NCBI RefSeq assembly: GCF_009208055.1
Contig: NZ_WFKI01000011.1
Coordinates: forward strand, 1-64,000
Source: Poseidonibacter ostreae
GTDB lineage: Bacteria; Campylobacterota; Campylobacteria; Campylobacterales; Arcobacteraceae
Reading direction: 5' to 3'
DNA: 64,000 nt
In this document: in pieces, positions 52,541 through 63,193 of the stretch
How the letters are laid out: each line of letters opens with the position of its first letter
Numbering within the stretch: the first letter of the stretch is position 1
Made by a program: the position numbers and the translations under genes
The notes under the pieces: model-generated
Seen by the model: only the letters and a program-made list of their open reading frames with translations
Databases searched by the model: none
What the model was told of the DNA's origin: nothing

Positions 52541-54325
52541 TTAATTAAATTGTTTACTTTGTGCATCTGCAACTAAATTATGTGCCATTTTTGATACTTC
52601 ACTTGAAATATTAGTGATTTGTGTTGATTCACTCGCATTTTCTTGAGTTACTCTATCTAACATAGTAATTGCATCATTAATTTGTTCAATTCCTGTCATC
52701 TGTTCTTTTGATGAACTACTTACATCTTCGATAATTTGAATTGTTTCTTGAATTTGTAAATTTAAGTTTTCATAACCTTTAATCATATCATCAGAGATTT
52801 TTTTACCTTCATTTGCTTTTGAGTTTGCATCTTCTACTAAGTCTTTAATTTCTTTAGCAGCTTCAGCAGATCTACTTGCAAGGTTTCTAACTTCTGCAGC
52901 AACAACAGCAAAACCTTTTCCTGCTTCACCAGCAGTAGCAGCTTCAACTGCTGCATTTAATGAAAGAATATTTGTTTGAAATGCAATTTGATCAATTACT
53001 GTAATTGCTTCATTTATTGATGTGACTTTTGTATTGATTTCTTCCATAGAAGCAGCTGTTTTAGTTGCAAGATTTTGACCATCAGTAACAGCTGTTGTTA
53101 CTGTTTGTCCTAAAGTAGCCATTTTACTTGCATTTTGTGCATTGTTTCTAGTGATTGATGTAATCTCTTCAACTGCAGCTGATGTTTCTTCAAGAGATGC
53201 AGCTTGTTCATTTGCTTTAGAAGCTAAGTTATGCATAGAGTTTTTCATTGTTGATGCATTAGCTTCTAATGTTTGTCCATTTGATAAGTTTATTTTTGCA
53301 CTTTTACTTAATGAATCTCCTAATATATTTACACCTTGCATAACTGATAATAATCTAGCTTTTAATCTAGGTGAAATTGTAATCTTCTCTTTAAAGTCAT
53401 CATTTGCATATGCATTTGTTACTTTTTCTAATTCAATCATATTATTTTCTAAAGTTTCAAGCATTTCATTGATAGTTTTTCTAAGAGTACTAATCATTGG
53501 ATTTTCAGTTGTTGCTTTTACTCTACATTTAAAAATCCCTTGTTCAACTTTATCAAGTGTTAAAACTATCTCTCCAATAACTTTCATATCATTTTTATAC
53601 CTACAGTCAAAATCATCAGATACATTATTGATTTGATTAATCATTTTTGCAAATTCATTATTTTCTTTTGGTATAACTTTTGCTAGTTTATTTTGTTTCA
53701 GTGAAATAAAGTTTAAGAACTCTTTAAAATAACTATTATATAAGGCTATTCCTGAAGAAATATTTTTTATTATAATAAATGAGATTACTGCTTGTATTAT
53801 CATAAAAATCAGACCTAATCCAATAATATATATGAAAAACTCGTTATTTACATCATCTAAATAATCAGCTTTATTAACTCCCGGAGCTATCCACATATTC
53901 CACTTAGGAATATATCTATATGCAACAATTTTTTCTTGTCCTGTTGTTACTGAAGTATATGAAAGTAATCCGCCTTTTTTGTCAGTTCGGATTTTATCTG
54001 CATAAGATTGACCAGCTAAACTTTTTCCCTCTTTTTTAGGGTGTACTATTAAAGTAGCATTTTCATCTAATATATAAACATAGCCTGTTTTACCAATACT
54101 AATAGCTTTAATTGCATTTTTAAATGCATTATCTTCGTAACCTTTAGGATTTTGTTCTGCAAAAAGATTAACCATTTGCTCAATTGAGTTGGCAATAGAA
54201 TTTATATCTTTTTGCATTATATTTTTAATGTTTGTAGTAGCTGTAAAATAAGATACAACAATTAATAATATAAATCCAATTTGTGCTAATAACATGTTTA
54301 AGAATAATTTTTTATTAGTGTTCAT
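52541..54325 (-). CDS. Methyl-accepting chemotaxis protein with Cache domain
   Basis: The 594-residue protein has a transmembrane segment near 8-28 and a periplasmic single Cache domain (GKTGYVYILDENATLIVHPK, GQEKIVAYRYIPKWNMWIAP). A second transmembrane segment is near 160-185. A long helical linker leads to the signalling tip with QTNILSLNAAVEAATAGEAG, followed by FAVVAAEVRNLASRSAEAA. It senses small molecules and feeds CheA. Confidence 0.94.
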   Translation of the reverse strand: MNTNKKLFLNMLLAQIGFILLIVVSYFTATTNIKNIMQKDINSIANSIEQMVNLFAEQNPKGYEDNAFKNAIKAISIGKTGYVYILDENATLIVHPKKEGKSLAGQSYADKIRTDKKGGLLSYTSVTTGQEKIVAYRYIPKWNMWIAPGVNKADYLDDVNNEFFIYIIGLGLIFMIIQAVISFIIIKNISSGIALYNSYFKEFLNFISLKQNKLAKVIPKENNEFAKMINQINNVSDDFDCRYKNDMKVIGEIVLTLDKVEQGIFKCRVKATTENPMISTLRKTINEMLETLENNMIELEKVTNAYANDDFKEKITISPRLKARLLSVMQGVNILGDSLSKSAKINLSNGQTLEANASTMKNSMHNLASKANEQAASLEETSAAVEEITSITRNNAQNASKMATLGQTVTTAVTDGQNLATKTAASMEEINTKVTSINEAITVIDQIAFQTNILSLNAAVEAATAGEAGKGFAVVAAEVRNLASRSAEAAKEIKDLVEDANSKANEGKKISDDMIKGYENLNLQIQETIQIIEDVSSSSKEQMTGIEQINDAITMLDRVTQENASESTQITNISSEVSKMAHNLVADAQSKQFN

Positions 54326-54524
54326 TAAACTTCCCTTTTATTAAAATTAGCTTTATTGTATTATTTAATTTATTAATATTGTATTTTATAAGAGTTGGAT
54401 TATTATTAAATTGTAAAATATGTCATATTTTCTATATATTTTAGTATTTTTATAAAAATAATCATTCTATTTATAAAAAACTAATATTTAGATATAATTT
54501 AAAATATTATTTAAAAGGATATCT

Positions 54525-56045
54525 TTGAAAATTATAAATTCTGCTTCATTAGATGGAATTGATGCATTAAGCATAAATGTAGAATCAACTTTTACAAAAG
54601 GCTTGCCATCTTTTACAATTGTTGGTTTAATATCAACAAGCATTCAAGAATCAAAAGATAGAGTAAAGTCTGCATTGCTAATGAATGACTATAAGTTTCC
54701 ACCACTAAAAATTACTGTAAATCTATCTCCTTCTGATATTAAAAAAAAAGGTACTCATTTTGATTTAGCTATTGCTTTGCAAATTGCCTTATATGATATA
54801 AAAAAAGATGTATTCTCTGGTTTTTTTGTCTTTGGAGAGCTTGGACTTGATGGAAGTATAAAGGATACAAGTACAATCTTCCCTTTAGTTTTATCTTTAG
54901 CAAAAAATAGTGAAAAAATGAAAATCTTAGTATGTGAAGATAGTGCACAAAAGATTTCAAATATACCAAATGTAGAAATTTATATTGTAAAGAATATAAG
55001 TGAAGCAATTGAATTTTTTAGTAAAGAGGATAACGAGAGTAAGGATAAGTATAGATATCATTCTAAAGAATTAAATGCAAAAAAAATTGAAATTAAGAGT
55101 AAGATATATTATTATGAAAATACTTATTTCGATGACTTTTCTGATGTAATAGGTCAAGATAATGCGAAGTTTGCAGCACTAATTTGTGCAGCTGGAAATC
55201 ACAACCTTATGTTTGAAGGAAGTCCTGGATGTGGCAAGAGCATGATTTCTAAAAGAATAAGATATATACTTCCTCCAATGAGTTTAGATGAGATATTAGA
55301 AAAAGCAAAATTACAATCTTTAGATTATAAAAACATAGAATTTTCAGCTTTAAGAGTTTTTAGAAATCCACATCATAGTTCTACTAAGTCATCTATTTTT
55401 GGTGGAGGAAGTGCGAATGCTAAAATTGGAGAAATTGCCTTAAGTAATAATGGCATTTTATTTTTTGATGAATTGCCACACTTCTCAAAATCCATACTTG
55501 AAGCTTTACGAGAGCCTTTGGAAGATAATAAGATATTGATTTCAAGAGTAAATAGTAAAACAGAATATGAAACAAAATTTATTTTTATCTCTTCTATGAA
55601 TCCTTGTCCTTGTGGAAATCTTCTTTCAAGTATCAAGCAATGTAGATGTAATGAAGCTGAAATACAAAGATATAAAAATAGATTATCAGAGCCATTTTTA
55701 GACAGAATTGATTTATATGTAGTTATGAATGATACTTTAAATGACTCAAAAAATATTGTAAGTTCAAAAGAGTTACATGAAAATGTAATTAAAGCATTTG
55801 TAAAACAAATGCAAAGAGGGCAAGAGGAGTTAAATGGAAAATTATCAGATGCAGATATAAAAAAATATTGTCTTTTAGATGAAGATGCAAAAGCTTTATT
55901 TGAAAGTGCAAAAATAAATTATCAATTATCTTTTAGAAGTATAAACAAAGTTTTAAAAGTTGCACGAACTATTGCTGATTTAAATGATAATAAATCAATT
56001 ACAAAAAATGATTTATTAAAAAGTTTGAGTTTTAGACGTAGGTAA
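54525..56045 (+). CDS. YifB/ComM family Mg-chelatase-like AAA protein
   Basis: The 506-residue protein starts with TTG after AAAAGGA. The N-terminal Lon-like domain (FTKGLPSFTIVGL, LSPSDIKKKGTHFDLAIAL) is followed by the AAA domain. The latter has GSPGCGKSMISKRI near 233, ILFFDELPHFSK near 310 and SSMNPCPCGN near 355. Relatives (ComM) aid branch migration in natural transformation. A competence-like cluster lies 1 kb downstream. Confidence 0.93.
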   Translation: MKIINSASLDGIDALSINVESTFTKGLPSFTIVGLISTSIQESKDRVKSALLMNDYKFPPLKITVNLSPSDIKKKGTHFDLAIALQIALYDIKKDVFSGFFVFGELGLDGSIKDTSTIFPLVLSLAKNSEKMKILVCEDSAQKISNIPNVEIYIVKNISEAIEFFSKEDNESKDKYRYHSKELNAKKIEIKSKIYYYENTYFDDFSDVIGQDNAKFAALICAAGNHNLMFEGSPGCGKSMISKRIRYILPPMSLDEILEKAKLQSLDYKNIEFSALRVFRNPHHSSTKSSIFGGGSANAKIGEIALSNNGILFFDELPHFSKSILEALREPLEDNKILISRVNSKTEYETKFIFISSMNPCPCGNLLSSIKQCRCNEAEIQRYKNRLSEPFLDRIDLYVVMNDTLNDSKNIVSSKELHENVIKAFVKQMQRGQEELNGKLSDADIKKYCLLDEDAKALFESAKINYQLSFRSINKVLKVARTIADLNDNKSITKNDLLKSLSFRRR

Positions 56046-56123
56046 ATTCAATTTAACCCTTTATAATCACAATCATGCTATTATCCAAATAATTAAATAA
56101 GCTTTAAAGCTTGAGGAGAATTA

Positions 56124-57008
56124 ATGACTAAATGTGGTTATGTATCAGTAGTAGGACGACCTAATGCTGGAAAAAGTTCGTTATTAAACTGGTTAGTTGG
56201 TGAAAAGATTGCAATGGTTTCACACAAAGCTAATGCTACAAGAAAAAGATCAAATATAATTGTAATGCATGAAGATGATCAAATTGTATTTGTCGATACT
56301 CCAGGAATTCATGAAACAGAAAAACTTATAAATAAGTTTATGTTAGATGAAGCATTAAAAGCAATGGGTGATTGTGATTTAATTTTATTCTTAGCACCTA
56401 TTACTGATAAACTAACACATTATGAAGATTTTTTAGTAAAAAATAAAAAAAATGTAAATCATATTTTATTACTTACAAAAATTGATAATGTTTCAAATGA
56501 AGAAGTTTTAGCAAAAATGAAAGAGTATGAAGTTTATTCAGATAAGTATGAGTCAGTTATTCCTGTATCTATTAAAAAAGCTACAACTCATGCAGATATT
56601 TTAGATAGTGTTGTTAAGCATTTACCTGAGCATCCTTATTTATTTGACCCTGAGATTATGACAACTGAGCATATGAGAGATATCTTTAAAGAGTTTATTA
56701 GAGAATCAATTTTTGAAAATATTTCAGATGAGATTCCTTATGAAACAGATGTTTTAATAAATAAAGTAGAAGAAAAACCAAAAATTGATGTAATTAAAGC
56801 TACTATTATTGTTCAAAAAGGAACACAAAAGGGTATGATTATTGGTAAAAATGCAGATGCTATTAAAAGAATTGGTAGAGATGCAAGACTTAAAATAGAA
56901 AAACTTACTGGAAGAAAATGTTTTCTAGAACTTTTTGTTTCAATTAAAAAAGGTTGGACAAAAGATAAACAAGGTCTTAAAGAGCTTGGTTATGATGTAA
57001 CATTCTAA
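56124..57008 (+). CDS. era: GTPase Era
   Basis: The 294-residue protein has G1 GRPNAGKSSLLN, G3 DTPGIHE and G4 TKID, and a C-terminal KH domain (GTQKGMIIGKNADAIKRIGR). It assists 16S rRNA maturation and 30S assembly. GAGGAG lies before the ATG. Confidence 0.97.
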   Translation: MTKCGYVSVVGRPNAGKSSLLNWLVGEKIAMVSHKANATRKRSNIIVMHEDDQIVFVDTPGIHETEKLINKFMLDEALKAMGDCDLILFLAPITDKLTHYEDFLVKNKKNVNHILLLTKIDNVSNEEVLAKMKEYEVYSDKYESVIPVSIKKATTHADILDSVVKHLPEHPYLFDPEIMTTEHMRDIFKEFIRESIFENISDEIPYETDVLINKVEEKPKIDVIKATIIVQKGTQKGMIIGKNADAIKRIGRDARLKIEKLTGRKCFLELFVSIKKGWTKDKQGLKELGYDVTF

Positions 57009-57026
57009 AGAGAACTTTCTCTTTAG
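57005..57026 (+). terminator. Hairpin after era
   Basis: CTAAAGAGA and TCTCTTTAG pair perfectly around a 4-base loop, starting in the era stop codon. The T-run behind is weak. Confidence 0.55.
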
Positions 57027-57123
57027 TCTTAATACTTAAAAAATAAAACTAATATAAAAACTTAATAAATATCTTAAATAATTATTATAAAGTAATATAA
57101 AATATTATTTAAAGTAGTTTATT

Positions 57124-58032
57124 ATGAGCGATATTGCAAATATTTCAGATATCCAAAATTTGATTGTTGATGTTTCTGAAGAGATTAATCAAAAAAATCT
57201 TTTAAACTTTACTCAAACTTCTTTAGATATAAATAATATAAAATACTCTTCAAATGACATTATATATTGTAAGTTTTTAGAATACTCAAAACAATATCAG
57301 ATTTTTGTTTTTTCTAGTACTTTTAAATATATGCTAATTGAATTACTAAATTATTATAATGATGAAACTAAAGATACAAAAAGCTTAATGAGTTCACTTG
57401 TTTTTAAACTATATATAACGAAGAGTTTTTTTGTAATATATAAGAATGATGAACTTTATGTATATCAAGTTTTAAATCATAAATACAAAAATGATGAACT
57501 ATTAGCATTTATAAATAAAAGCTTTAATATCACTATTTCAAAAAGCTATGAAATATCTGAATCTAGTTTAAACAAAATTATTGAAAATAAGCATAATCAA
57601 ATAATAATCTCCTCTTTTTGCAATCTTAATAAAAAAAGTAATAAAAGTTTTCTTTTATATCTTTTATATTTAGTTGTTTGTGTCTTTTTTATATTAATAT
57701 ACAAAAATCATGAAAGTAATATACTAAAAGATAAGAGATTAGAGAAAATAAATACTCATAAAGAAGAGTATTTAAAAATATCTAAAATGCTAAAGTTTAA
57801 ACCTTTTAAAAATGAATATATAAAACTTGTAAATACAGCAGATAAATATAAGTTAAAGATTCTTTCCTTTGATTATAATCCAAAGATAATGAAAATAAAA
57901 TTTAGTTCTAAGAACAAAGAAAATATATACTCTTTTTTAAATGAGTATAAAAATAGTGTAGTAGGTAATAGTATTGTAAGATTGGCTTCAAAAAATATTT
58001 TTATAAGTACAGTAAATGTTAAGCCAAATTGA
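57124..58032 (+). CDS. Unknown membrane protein of the type II secretion/competence-like cluster
   Basis: The 302-residue protein has one membrane segment near residues 177-197 (SFLLYLLYLVVCVFFILIYK). A soluble part precedes it and a helical plus beta part follows. This layout is like a PilM-PilN-type fusion, but sequence similarity is not visible by eye. It overlaps the next gene by 17 bases and is followed by GspE and GspF homologues. Confidence 0.6.
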   Translation: MSDIANISDIQNLIVDVSEEINQKNLLNFTQTSLDINNIKYSSNDIIYCKFLEYSKQYQIFVFSSTFKYMLIELLNYYNDETKDTKSLMSSLVFKLYITKSFFVIYKNDELYVYQVLNHKYKNDELLAFINKSFNITISKSYEISESSLNKIIENKHNQIIISSFCNLNKKSNKSFLLYLLYLVVCVFFILIYKNHESNILKDKRLEKINTHKEEYLKISKMLKFKPFKNEYIKLVNTADKYKLKILSFDYNPKIMKIKFSSKNKENIYSFLNEYKNSVVGNSIVRLASKNIFISTVNVKPN

Positions 58033-58669
58033 AAATAGCTTTTTAAAAAGTGAAATAAAAGTAAAAATTCAACTTTTTATTTTACCTCTTTTATGTATCT
58101 ATTTTTATTTCTATTTTTTTGATTATAAAAAAGACTCTTTAGTTTTTAAAAGTACTAATCTAAATAGTTTAATAAGTAAAAAGTTTACAGGTTCTTATTT
58201 AGAACTAAATAAAGATATAGAAACCTTTTGTTTATCAAAAAAGATAAATATAAATGCAATTGATTATAATAAAAATAATCTGTTAATAAAAGGAAGAACT
58301 TCCCTAAATAAAATAAATAAACTAATTGTAAAAATAGAATATATTAATAACTTTTCTAAAATCACTTCTTTAAATCTTGAAAAAACAGCAAAGCATAATC
58401 TATATAACTTTGAAATAAATAGTGAGTTTAAAAAGTATTATATAAAAGAAAAAATCCAAAAAGTAGAAGAAAAACTAAAAGTAGCAAAACAAAACTTAGA
58501 CAATTTTCATCTAAAAGCTATTATTTCAAATCATATTTTATTAAATAATAAATGGTATACAAAGAATGATTTCATAGGCAAATATAAAGTTCTTAAAATA
58601 GAAAAAAACCTTGTAGTTTTAAATTATAAACAGAAGAATATAAAAATAAGGCTTAATAAAAATGAATAG
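58016..58669 (+). CDS. Unknown PilO-like membrane protein of the same cluster
   Basis: The 217-residue protein has an N-terminal membrane segment (IQLFILPLLCIYFYFYFF, 18-36) and a periplasmic helical/beta remainder. This topology resembles PilO or GspM. It overlaps both neighbours (17 and 8 bases). Function is inferred from position only. Confidence 0.55.
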   Translation: MLSQIENSFLKSEIKVKIQLFILPLLCIYFYFYFFDYKKDSLVFKSTNLNSLISKKFTGSYLELNKDIETFCLSKKININAIDYNKNNLLIKGRTSLNKINKLIVKIEYINNFSKITSLNLEKTAKHNLYNFEINSEFKKYYIKEKIQKVEEKLKVAKQNLDNFHLKAIISNHILLNNKWYTKNDFIGKYKVLKIEKNLVVLNYKQKNIKIRLNKNE

Positions 58670-60017
58670 TATACATGTAGATTATGATTTGTTTTCTCTT
58701 TATGAAAAAGAGTATTTTTTTAAAAATAAAATTGTTCCAATTAAAGAAGATGATATCTCTTTAGATTTATTAGTTTGTAAAGATTCAAACTTAAATAGTG
58801 TAAATAATGATTTTACAAAAGTATTAAAATTCACGCAAGTTGATACAAATGAATTACTTTTTTATTTGAGTTTTCTAGATATAAAAATAGAGTTGTTTAA
58901 TATAGCCAAATCTATAGTTTTTGAAGAAAAAGATGAAGAGAAATCTGTAGAAAACTTTTTGTATAAACTAATAAGTTTTTCAATTCTTACAAGAACTAGT
59001 GATATTCATATTGAACAATATAATAGTCAAGTTTTATTTAGATTTAGAGTTGATGGAAAATTAAAGACGTTTTTTTCTTTTTCTAATAAGTTACTAAAAA
59101 TTCTTTCTTCATATATAAAGCTTATTTCAAATATAGATATCACGCAGACGCGAATTCCACAAGATTCGAGATTCTCAGTTTTAATAAATAGCGAAACTTA
59201 TGATTTTAGAGTTTCAACAATGCCAACAATTGAGTCTGAATCTATAGTAATTAGAATATTAGATAAAAAGAATATAAACAAAAGTATTGAAGATTTGGGT
59301 TTATCTTTAGATATATATACAATTTTAAAAAAAGCCTTAACTTTAACTCAAGGTTTGATTTTAGTTACAGGACCAACAGGTGCTGGAAAAACGACAACTT
59401 TATACTCTATTTTAAAGGAGTTAAATTCAAGTGAAAAGAAGATTGTTACAGTTGAAGATCCAGTTGAATATAAAATAGATTCAATTTCACAAATTGCTGT
59501 AAACAATAAAATAGGTTTGAGTTTTGAAGTAATTTTAAGAAATATTTTAAGACAAGACCCTGATATCATATTTATAGGTGAAATTAGAGATAAACTCTCT
59601 TTAGATATTGCACTTCAAGCATCACTTACAGGACATTTAGTTCTTGCTAGCATTCACTCAAATAATAGTGTTGAGACTATTTCTAGGCTTATGGATTTAG
59701 ATGCTGATCCTTTTTTAATCTCCTCAAGTTTAAAATTGATTCTTTCTCAAAGACTTATTTTAAATTATTGTAAGTTTTGTGAAGCAAAGGGATGTGAAAA
59801 GTGTAACTATACAAAATATTATGATAGATCATGTATAGCAGAAGCTATGAATATAGATGAAAAAATATCTTCTATGATATTTAAAAAAGAAGATATTAAT
59901 GAAGTTAAAAAATATTTAAAAAGTACTAATTTTAAGACAATACTTGATGATGGGAAAGAGAAAGTAGCTTTAAAAGTTACATCTATTAAAGAAGTTTTAA
60001 AAGTAGTAAACTTCTAA
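58662..60017 (+). CDS. GspE/PulE-family secretion ATPase
   Basis: The 451-residue hexameric ATPase has Walker A GPTGAGKTTTLYS near 232, Asp box VEDPVEYK near 262, Walker B DPDIIFIGEIRD near 300 and the His box LASIHSNN near 328. C-terminal CKFC and CEKC form the usual zinc motif. It powers pseudopilus assembly for secretion or DNA uptake, like CtsE in Campylobacter. It overlaps the next gene by one base. Confidence 0.92.
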   Translation: MNSIHVDYDLFSLYEKEYFFKNKIVPIKEDDISLDLLVCKDSNLNSVNNDFTKVLKFTQVDTNELLFYLSFLDIKIELFNIAKSIVFEEKDEEKSVENFLYKLISFSILTRTSDIHIEQYNSQVLFRFRVDGKLKTFFSFSNKLLKILSSYIKLISNIDITQTRIPQDSRFSVLINSETYDFRVSTMPTIESESIVIRILDKKNINKSIEDLGLSLDIYTILKKALTLTQGLILVTGPTGAGKTTTLYSILKELNSSEKKIVTVEDPVEYKIDSISQIAVNNKIGLSFEVILRNILRQDPDIIFIGEIRDKLSLDIALQASLTGHLVLASIHSNNSVETISRLMDLDADPFLISSSLKLILSQRLILNYCKFCEAKGCEKCNYTKYYDRSCIAEAMNIDEKISSMIFKKEDINEVKKYLKSTNFKTILDDGKEKVALKVTSIKEVLKVVNF

Positions 60018-61210
60018 TGAAAAAATATAAAATAAAGTTCCAAAGCAATAATGGAACTAAAACTATTTTACTTGAAACAAATGATATTTCAAAAGAGAAT
60101 TTACCTTCAAATATTACAAATATAAAAGAAATTAAAAAGTTTGATACCACAAGTTTATTTCAACAAAAGAAAGTTATAAAAGAGAAAGTTTTAATTAATA
60201 TTTTTTATGAACTAAACTTAATGCTAGAATCAAATGTTACACTAAGTGATGCTTTAAATATCTTGATTAAAAATAGAAAAAATAAAATAGTTTTAGAGTT
60301 TTTAGAAACTTTAAAATATGCATTTTCTACTTCAAAAAAAGTATCAGAAGAATTAGCTATATTTAAAATTAATTATCTTGTAGGTTCTTTTTTAGATATT
60401 TCTCAAGATTCTGGAAACATTGTTGCAAATGTAAAAGCTTTATCTGAACTATTAATTGAATCTCATGAAATAAAAAAGAGTTTTATAAAATCAATAAGCT
60501 ATCCTATAATACTATTTATTAGTTTTTTTCTTTCTCTTATTTCAATTTTTTACTTTGTAATACCAAAGTTTAAAACTATTTTTGAACAAACAGATGCAGA
60601 ACTTCCACTTGCAACAAAAATCCTTTTGAATGTACAATATTTATTTGAAAATTATTTAGTAATAATTCTAATTTTTTTACTATTATTATTTTCTTGTTTT
60701 ATATTTTTTTATAAAAAAGATGAAAAATTCCAATACTTTATTCATAAAGTTTCTATCAATAATATATATTTGATTAGAGATATTTATTTAAATATGCAGC
60801 TTTATAAGCTGTTTTTATTCTTAGATATAATGCTTAAATCTAAATATGAATTTCATAAGTCACTAGTCTGTTCAAAAGTTTTAATTAAAAATAAATACCT
60901 TTTAGATAAAATGTCAATTATTGATAATTTACTACAAAATGGTAAGGGTATTAGTTCTTCTTTTTCACAAGCAAAAATATTTGATGATATTACATTAAAT
61001 CTGATTAATACAGGTGAGGTATCAAATTCATTAGATGTAACAGTTAGTGAAATAAAGAAAATATATAAAAATAGATTTAATGATAAAATTAATTTATTAA
61101 CAGCCTTAATAGAGCCATTTTTTTTAATTGGTATTATGAGTTTAATTCTTTGGATTGTACTTGCTGTATTTATGCCAATTTGGGATATGGGAAATATCAT
61201 AAAAGTTTAA
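60017..61210 (+). CDS. GspF/PilC-family inner membrane protein
   Basis: The 397-residue protein has two GspF domains (about 55-180 and 260-385) and three membrane segments (near 160-185, 215-235 and 365-390). It ends with IEPFFLIGIMSLILWIVLAV, typical of the family. It is the platform protein of the type II/type IV pilus-like machine (CtsF-like). It starts in a TAATG overlap with the ATPase. Confidence 0.9.
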   Translation: MKKYKIKFQSNNGTKTILLETNDISKENLPSNITNIKEIKKFDTTSLFQQKKVIKEKVLINIFYELNLMLESNVTLSDALNILIKNRKNKIVLEFLETLKYAFSTSKKVSEELAIFKINYLVGSFLDISQDSGNIVANVKALSELLIESHEIKKSFIKSISYPIILFISFFLSLISIFYFVIPKFKTIFEQTDAELPLATKILLNVQYLFENYLVIILIFLLLLFSCFIFFYKKDEKFQYFIHKVSINNIYLIRDIYLNMQLYKLFLFLDIMLKSKYEFHKSLVCSKVLIKNKYLLDKMSIIDNLLQNGKGISSSFSQAKIFDDITLNLINTGEVSNSLDVTVSEIKKIYKNRFNDKINLLTALIEPFFLIGIMSLILWIVLAVFMPIWDMGNIIKV

Positions 61211-61222
61211 AGGAAATACTTA

Positions 61223-61795
61223 ATGGATAAGAATGTAGAGTTTGAAAATTCTATTAAAAAGATGCTTGAGCATGTAGGTGAAGACTCAAATAGAGAAGGT
61301 TTAGTTGATACTCCAAGTCGTGTAAGAAAAGCATTTGAGTTTATGTGTAGTGGTTATAATCAAGACCCTAAAGAGATTTTACAAAAAGCATTATTTACTT
61401 CAACTAATGATGAGATGGTTGTAGTAAAAGATATAGAATTTTATTCACAATGTGAACATCATATGCTACCAATAATTGGTAAAGTTCATGTTGCATATAT
61501 TCCAAATGGAAAAGTAGTTGGACTTTCTAAAATACCTAGAGTAATTGATGTATTTGCAAGACGTTTACAAATTCAAGAGCAATTAACAGAGCAAATATGT
61601 GATGCGTTAAATGAGCATTTACAACCAAAAGGTGTTGCTGTTATGATTGATGCAAGACATATGTGTATGGAAATGAGAGGGGTTCAAAAAATTTGTTCAA
61701 CTACAGTGACTTCAGCACTTAGAGGTTTATTTAAATCAAACAAAAAAACTAAAGATGAATTTTTATCAATAGTTTCTTCTTCTTTACATAAATAA
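61223..61795 (+). CDS. folE: GTP cyclohydrolase I
   Basis: The 190-residue enzyme has SNREGLVDTPSRVRKAFEFM, CEHHMLPIIGKVHVAYIP (zinc Cys and His), GLSKIPR and DARHMCMEMRGVQK (second zinc Cys). It makes dihydroneopterin triphosphate for folate. It follows the GspF gene by 12 bases with AAAGGA upstream. Confidence 0.97.
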   Translation: MDKNVEFENSIKKMLEHVGEDSNREGLVDTPSRVRKAFEFMCSGYNQDPKEILQKALFTSTNDEMVVVKDIEFYSQCEHHMLPIIGKVHVAYIPNGKVVGLSKIPRVIDVFARRLQIQEQLTEQICDALNEHLQPKGVAVMIDARHMCMEMRGVQKICSTTVTSALRGLFKSNKKTKDEFLSIVSSSLHK

Positions 61796-61822
61796 AAACT
61801 AAGATTTATTCTTAGTTTTTAT
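61792..61822. terminator. Bidirectional terminator between folE and mgtE
   Basis: The 13-base arms 61792-61804 and 61810-61822 are complementary, flanked by a T-run on the right and A-run on the left, between convergent genes. Confidence 0.8.
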
Positions 61823-61828
61823 CTTTTT

Positions 61829-63181
61829 TTATAAAAGTATAACTTTTGCAAGCATTAAAAAACTAAAGAACCCTACAATATCAGTTACTGTTGTTAATAA
61901 TACAGTACTTCCAATTGCAGGATCTATATCAAACTTTTTAAGTAGTAATGGAATAGATGCTCCAAAGAAACCAGCAGCAAATAAATTTAGAATCATTGAT
62001 AAGCCAATTACAAGACCTAAAAGCTTTTCATCAAACCAAAGCCATGCTATTACTCCCATAATTACAGCAAATAAGAAGCCATTAAATAATGAGACTATAA
62101 CTTCTTTCTTAACTGCATCCTTAGAGTGCTCTAACTCAATATCTCCAAGTGCAAGCTGTCTAACCATTACTGCTAGCGTTTGAGTTCCTGCATTTCCACC
62201 CATTGAAGCTACAATTGGCATTAAAATTGCAAGTGCAACATAAGCTTGAATAGTTTCATCAAAAATTCCAATAACTAAAGAAGCAAGTATTGCAGTTCCT
62301 AAATTTAAAAACAACCACATAGCTCTTTTTTTTGCAGTTGCAAATAGATTATCTTCATGCTCAAAGTCATCATTAACCCCAGCTAATTGATACATCTGTT
62401 CTGTTGCATTCTCTTCAATTACATCTAAAATATCATCAGATGTAATTCTTCCCATAAGCATATCTTGATAGCCTACAACTGCTACAACATTTAAATCATA
62501 TTTTTCAAACTTCTTTGCTACATCATCAATATCATCTTTATCTTGAACAACAAAAGGTTCAAATCTATTTTTTTCATATTCATTTAAAACTTCTTGATAA
62601 GTTTTTTTAAAATCAATAATAATTAAATCTTCTAATAAAATAGAAGCAATTAATTTTTTATCATCATTTACAATAAAAACTTGATGAATATTTTCTAATT
62701 CATGAGATGCTTTACCTTCAGTTAATCTATCAAGCGATTGTTTAATTGTTTCTTTTAAGTTTGCTGAAAAGAGCTCAGTTTGCATATATGAGCCAGCTTG
62801 GTCTTCTTCATACGTTTTAAGCCAATCAATCTCTTTTTGATCTTCAACTTCTAAACCATCATAAACTTCTTTTGCTTTTAATTCATCATGTTCTTCAAGT
62901 TCTTGAATTATATCTGTTTGATCATCTGATTCTAGTTCATCAACGGCATGAGTTAATTGTTTAATAGTAAGTTCTGAATAGGCATCTTCTCTTAGGTTTT
63001 CAGGAAGTTCAAGTAAGACTTCACCTAAAATATCATCAGGTAATTTTTTAAGTACAGTGAAGAAATCTTCTTCACTTTTTTTTTCTATTTTTTTAAGGCT
63101 ATTTGCAATATCACTTGGATGTAAATTCTCAAGTTCTTCTAAAAGTTTATTAGGTTCTTTTATAATTTCATCTTGAGGCAT
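61829..63181 (-). CDS. mgtE: Magnesium transporter MgtE
   Basis: The 450-residue protein has the N-terminal superhelical MgtE_N domain (1-130), two CBS domains (about 135-255) and five membrane helices. The signature PIVASMGGNAGTQTLAVMVR is near 330. It is a Mg2+ channel closed by Mg2+ binding in the cytosolic domains. It lies 12 bases behind the M23 peptidase gene. Confidence 0.95.
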   Translation of the reverse strand: MPQDEIIKEPNKLLEELENLHPSDIANSLKKIEKKSEEDFFTVLKKLPDDILGEVLLELPENLREDAYSELTIKQLTHAVDELESDDQTDIIQELEEHDELKAKEVYDGLEVEDQKEIDWLKTYEEDQAGSYMQTELFSANLKETIKQSLDRLTEGKASHELENIHQVFIVNDDKKLIASILLEDLIIIDFKKTYQEVLNEYEKNRFEPFVVQDKDDIDDVAKKFEKYDLNVVAVVGYQDMLMGRITSDDILDVIEENATEQMYQLAGVNDDFEHEDNLFATAKKRAMWLFLNLGTAILASLVIGIFDETIQAYVALAILMPIVASMGGNAGTQTLAVMVRQLALGDIELEHSKDAVKKEVIVSLFNGFLFAVIMGVIAWLWFDEKLLGLVIGLSMILNLFAAGFFGASIPLLLKKFDIDPAIGSTVLLTTVTDIVGFFSFLMLAKVILL

Positions 63182-63193
63182 GTGATATGTTCC

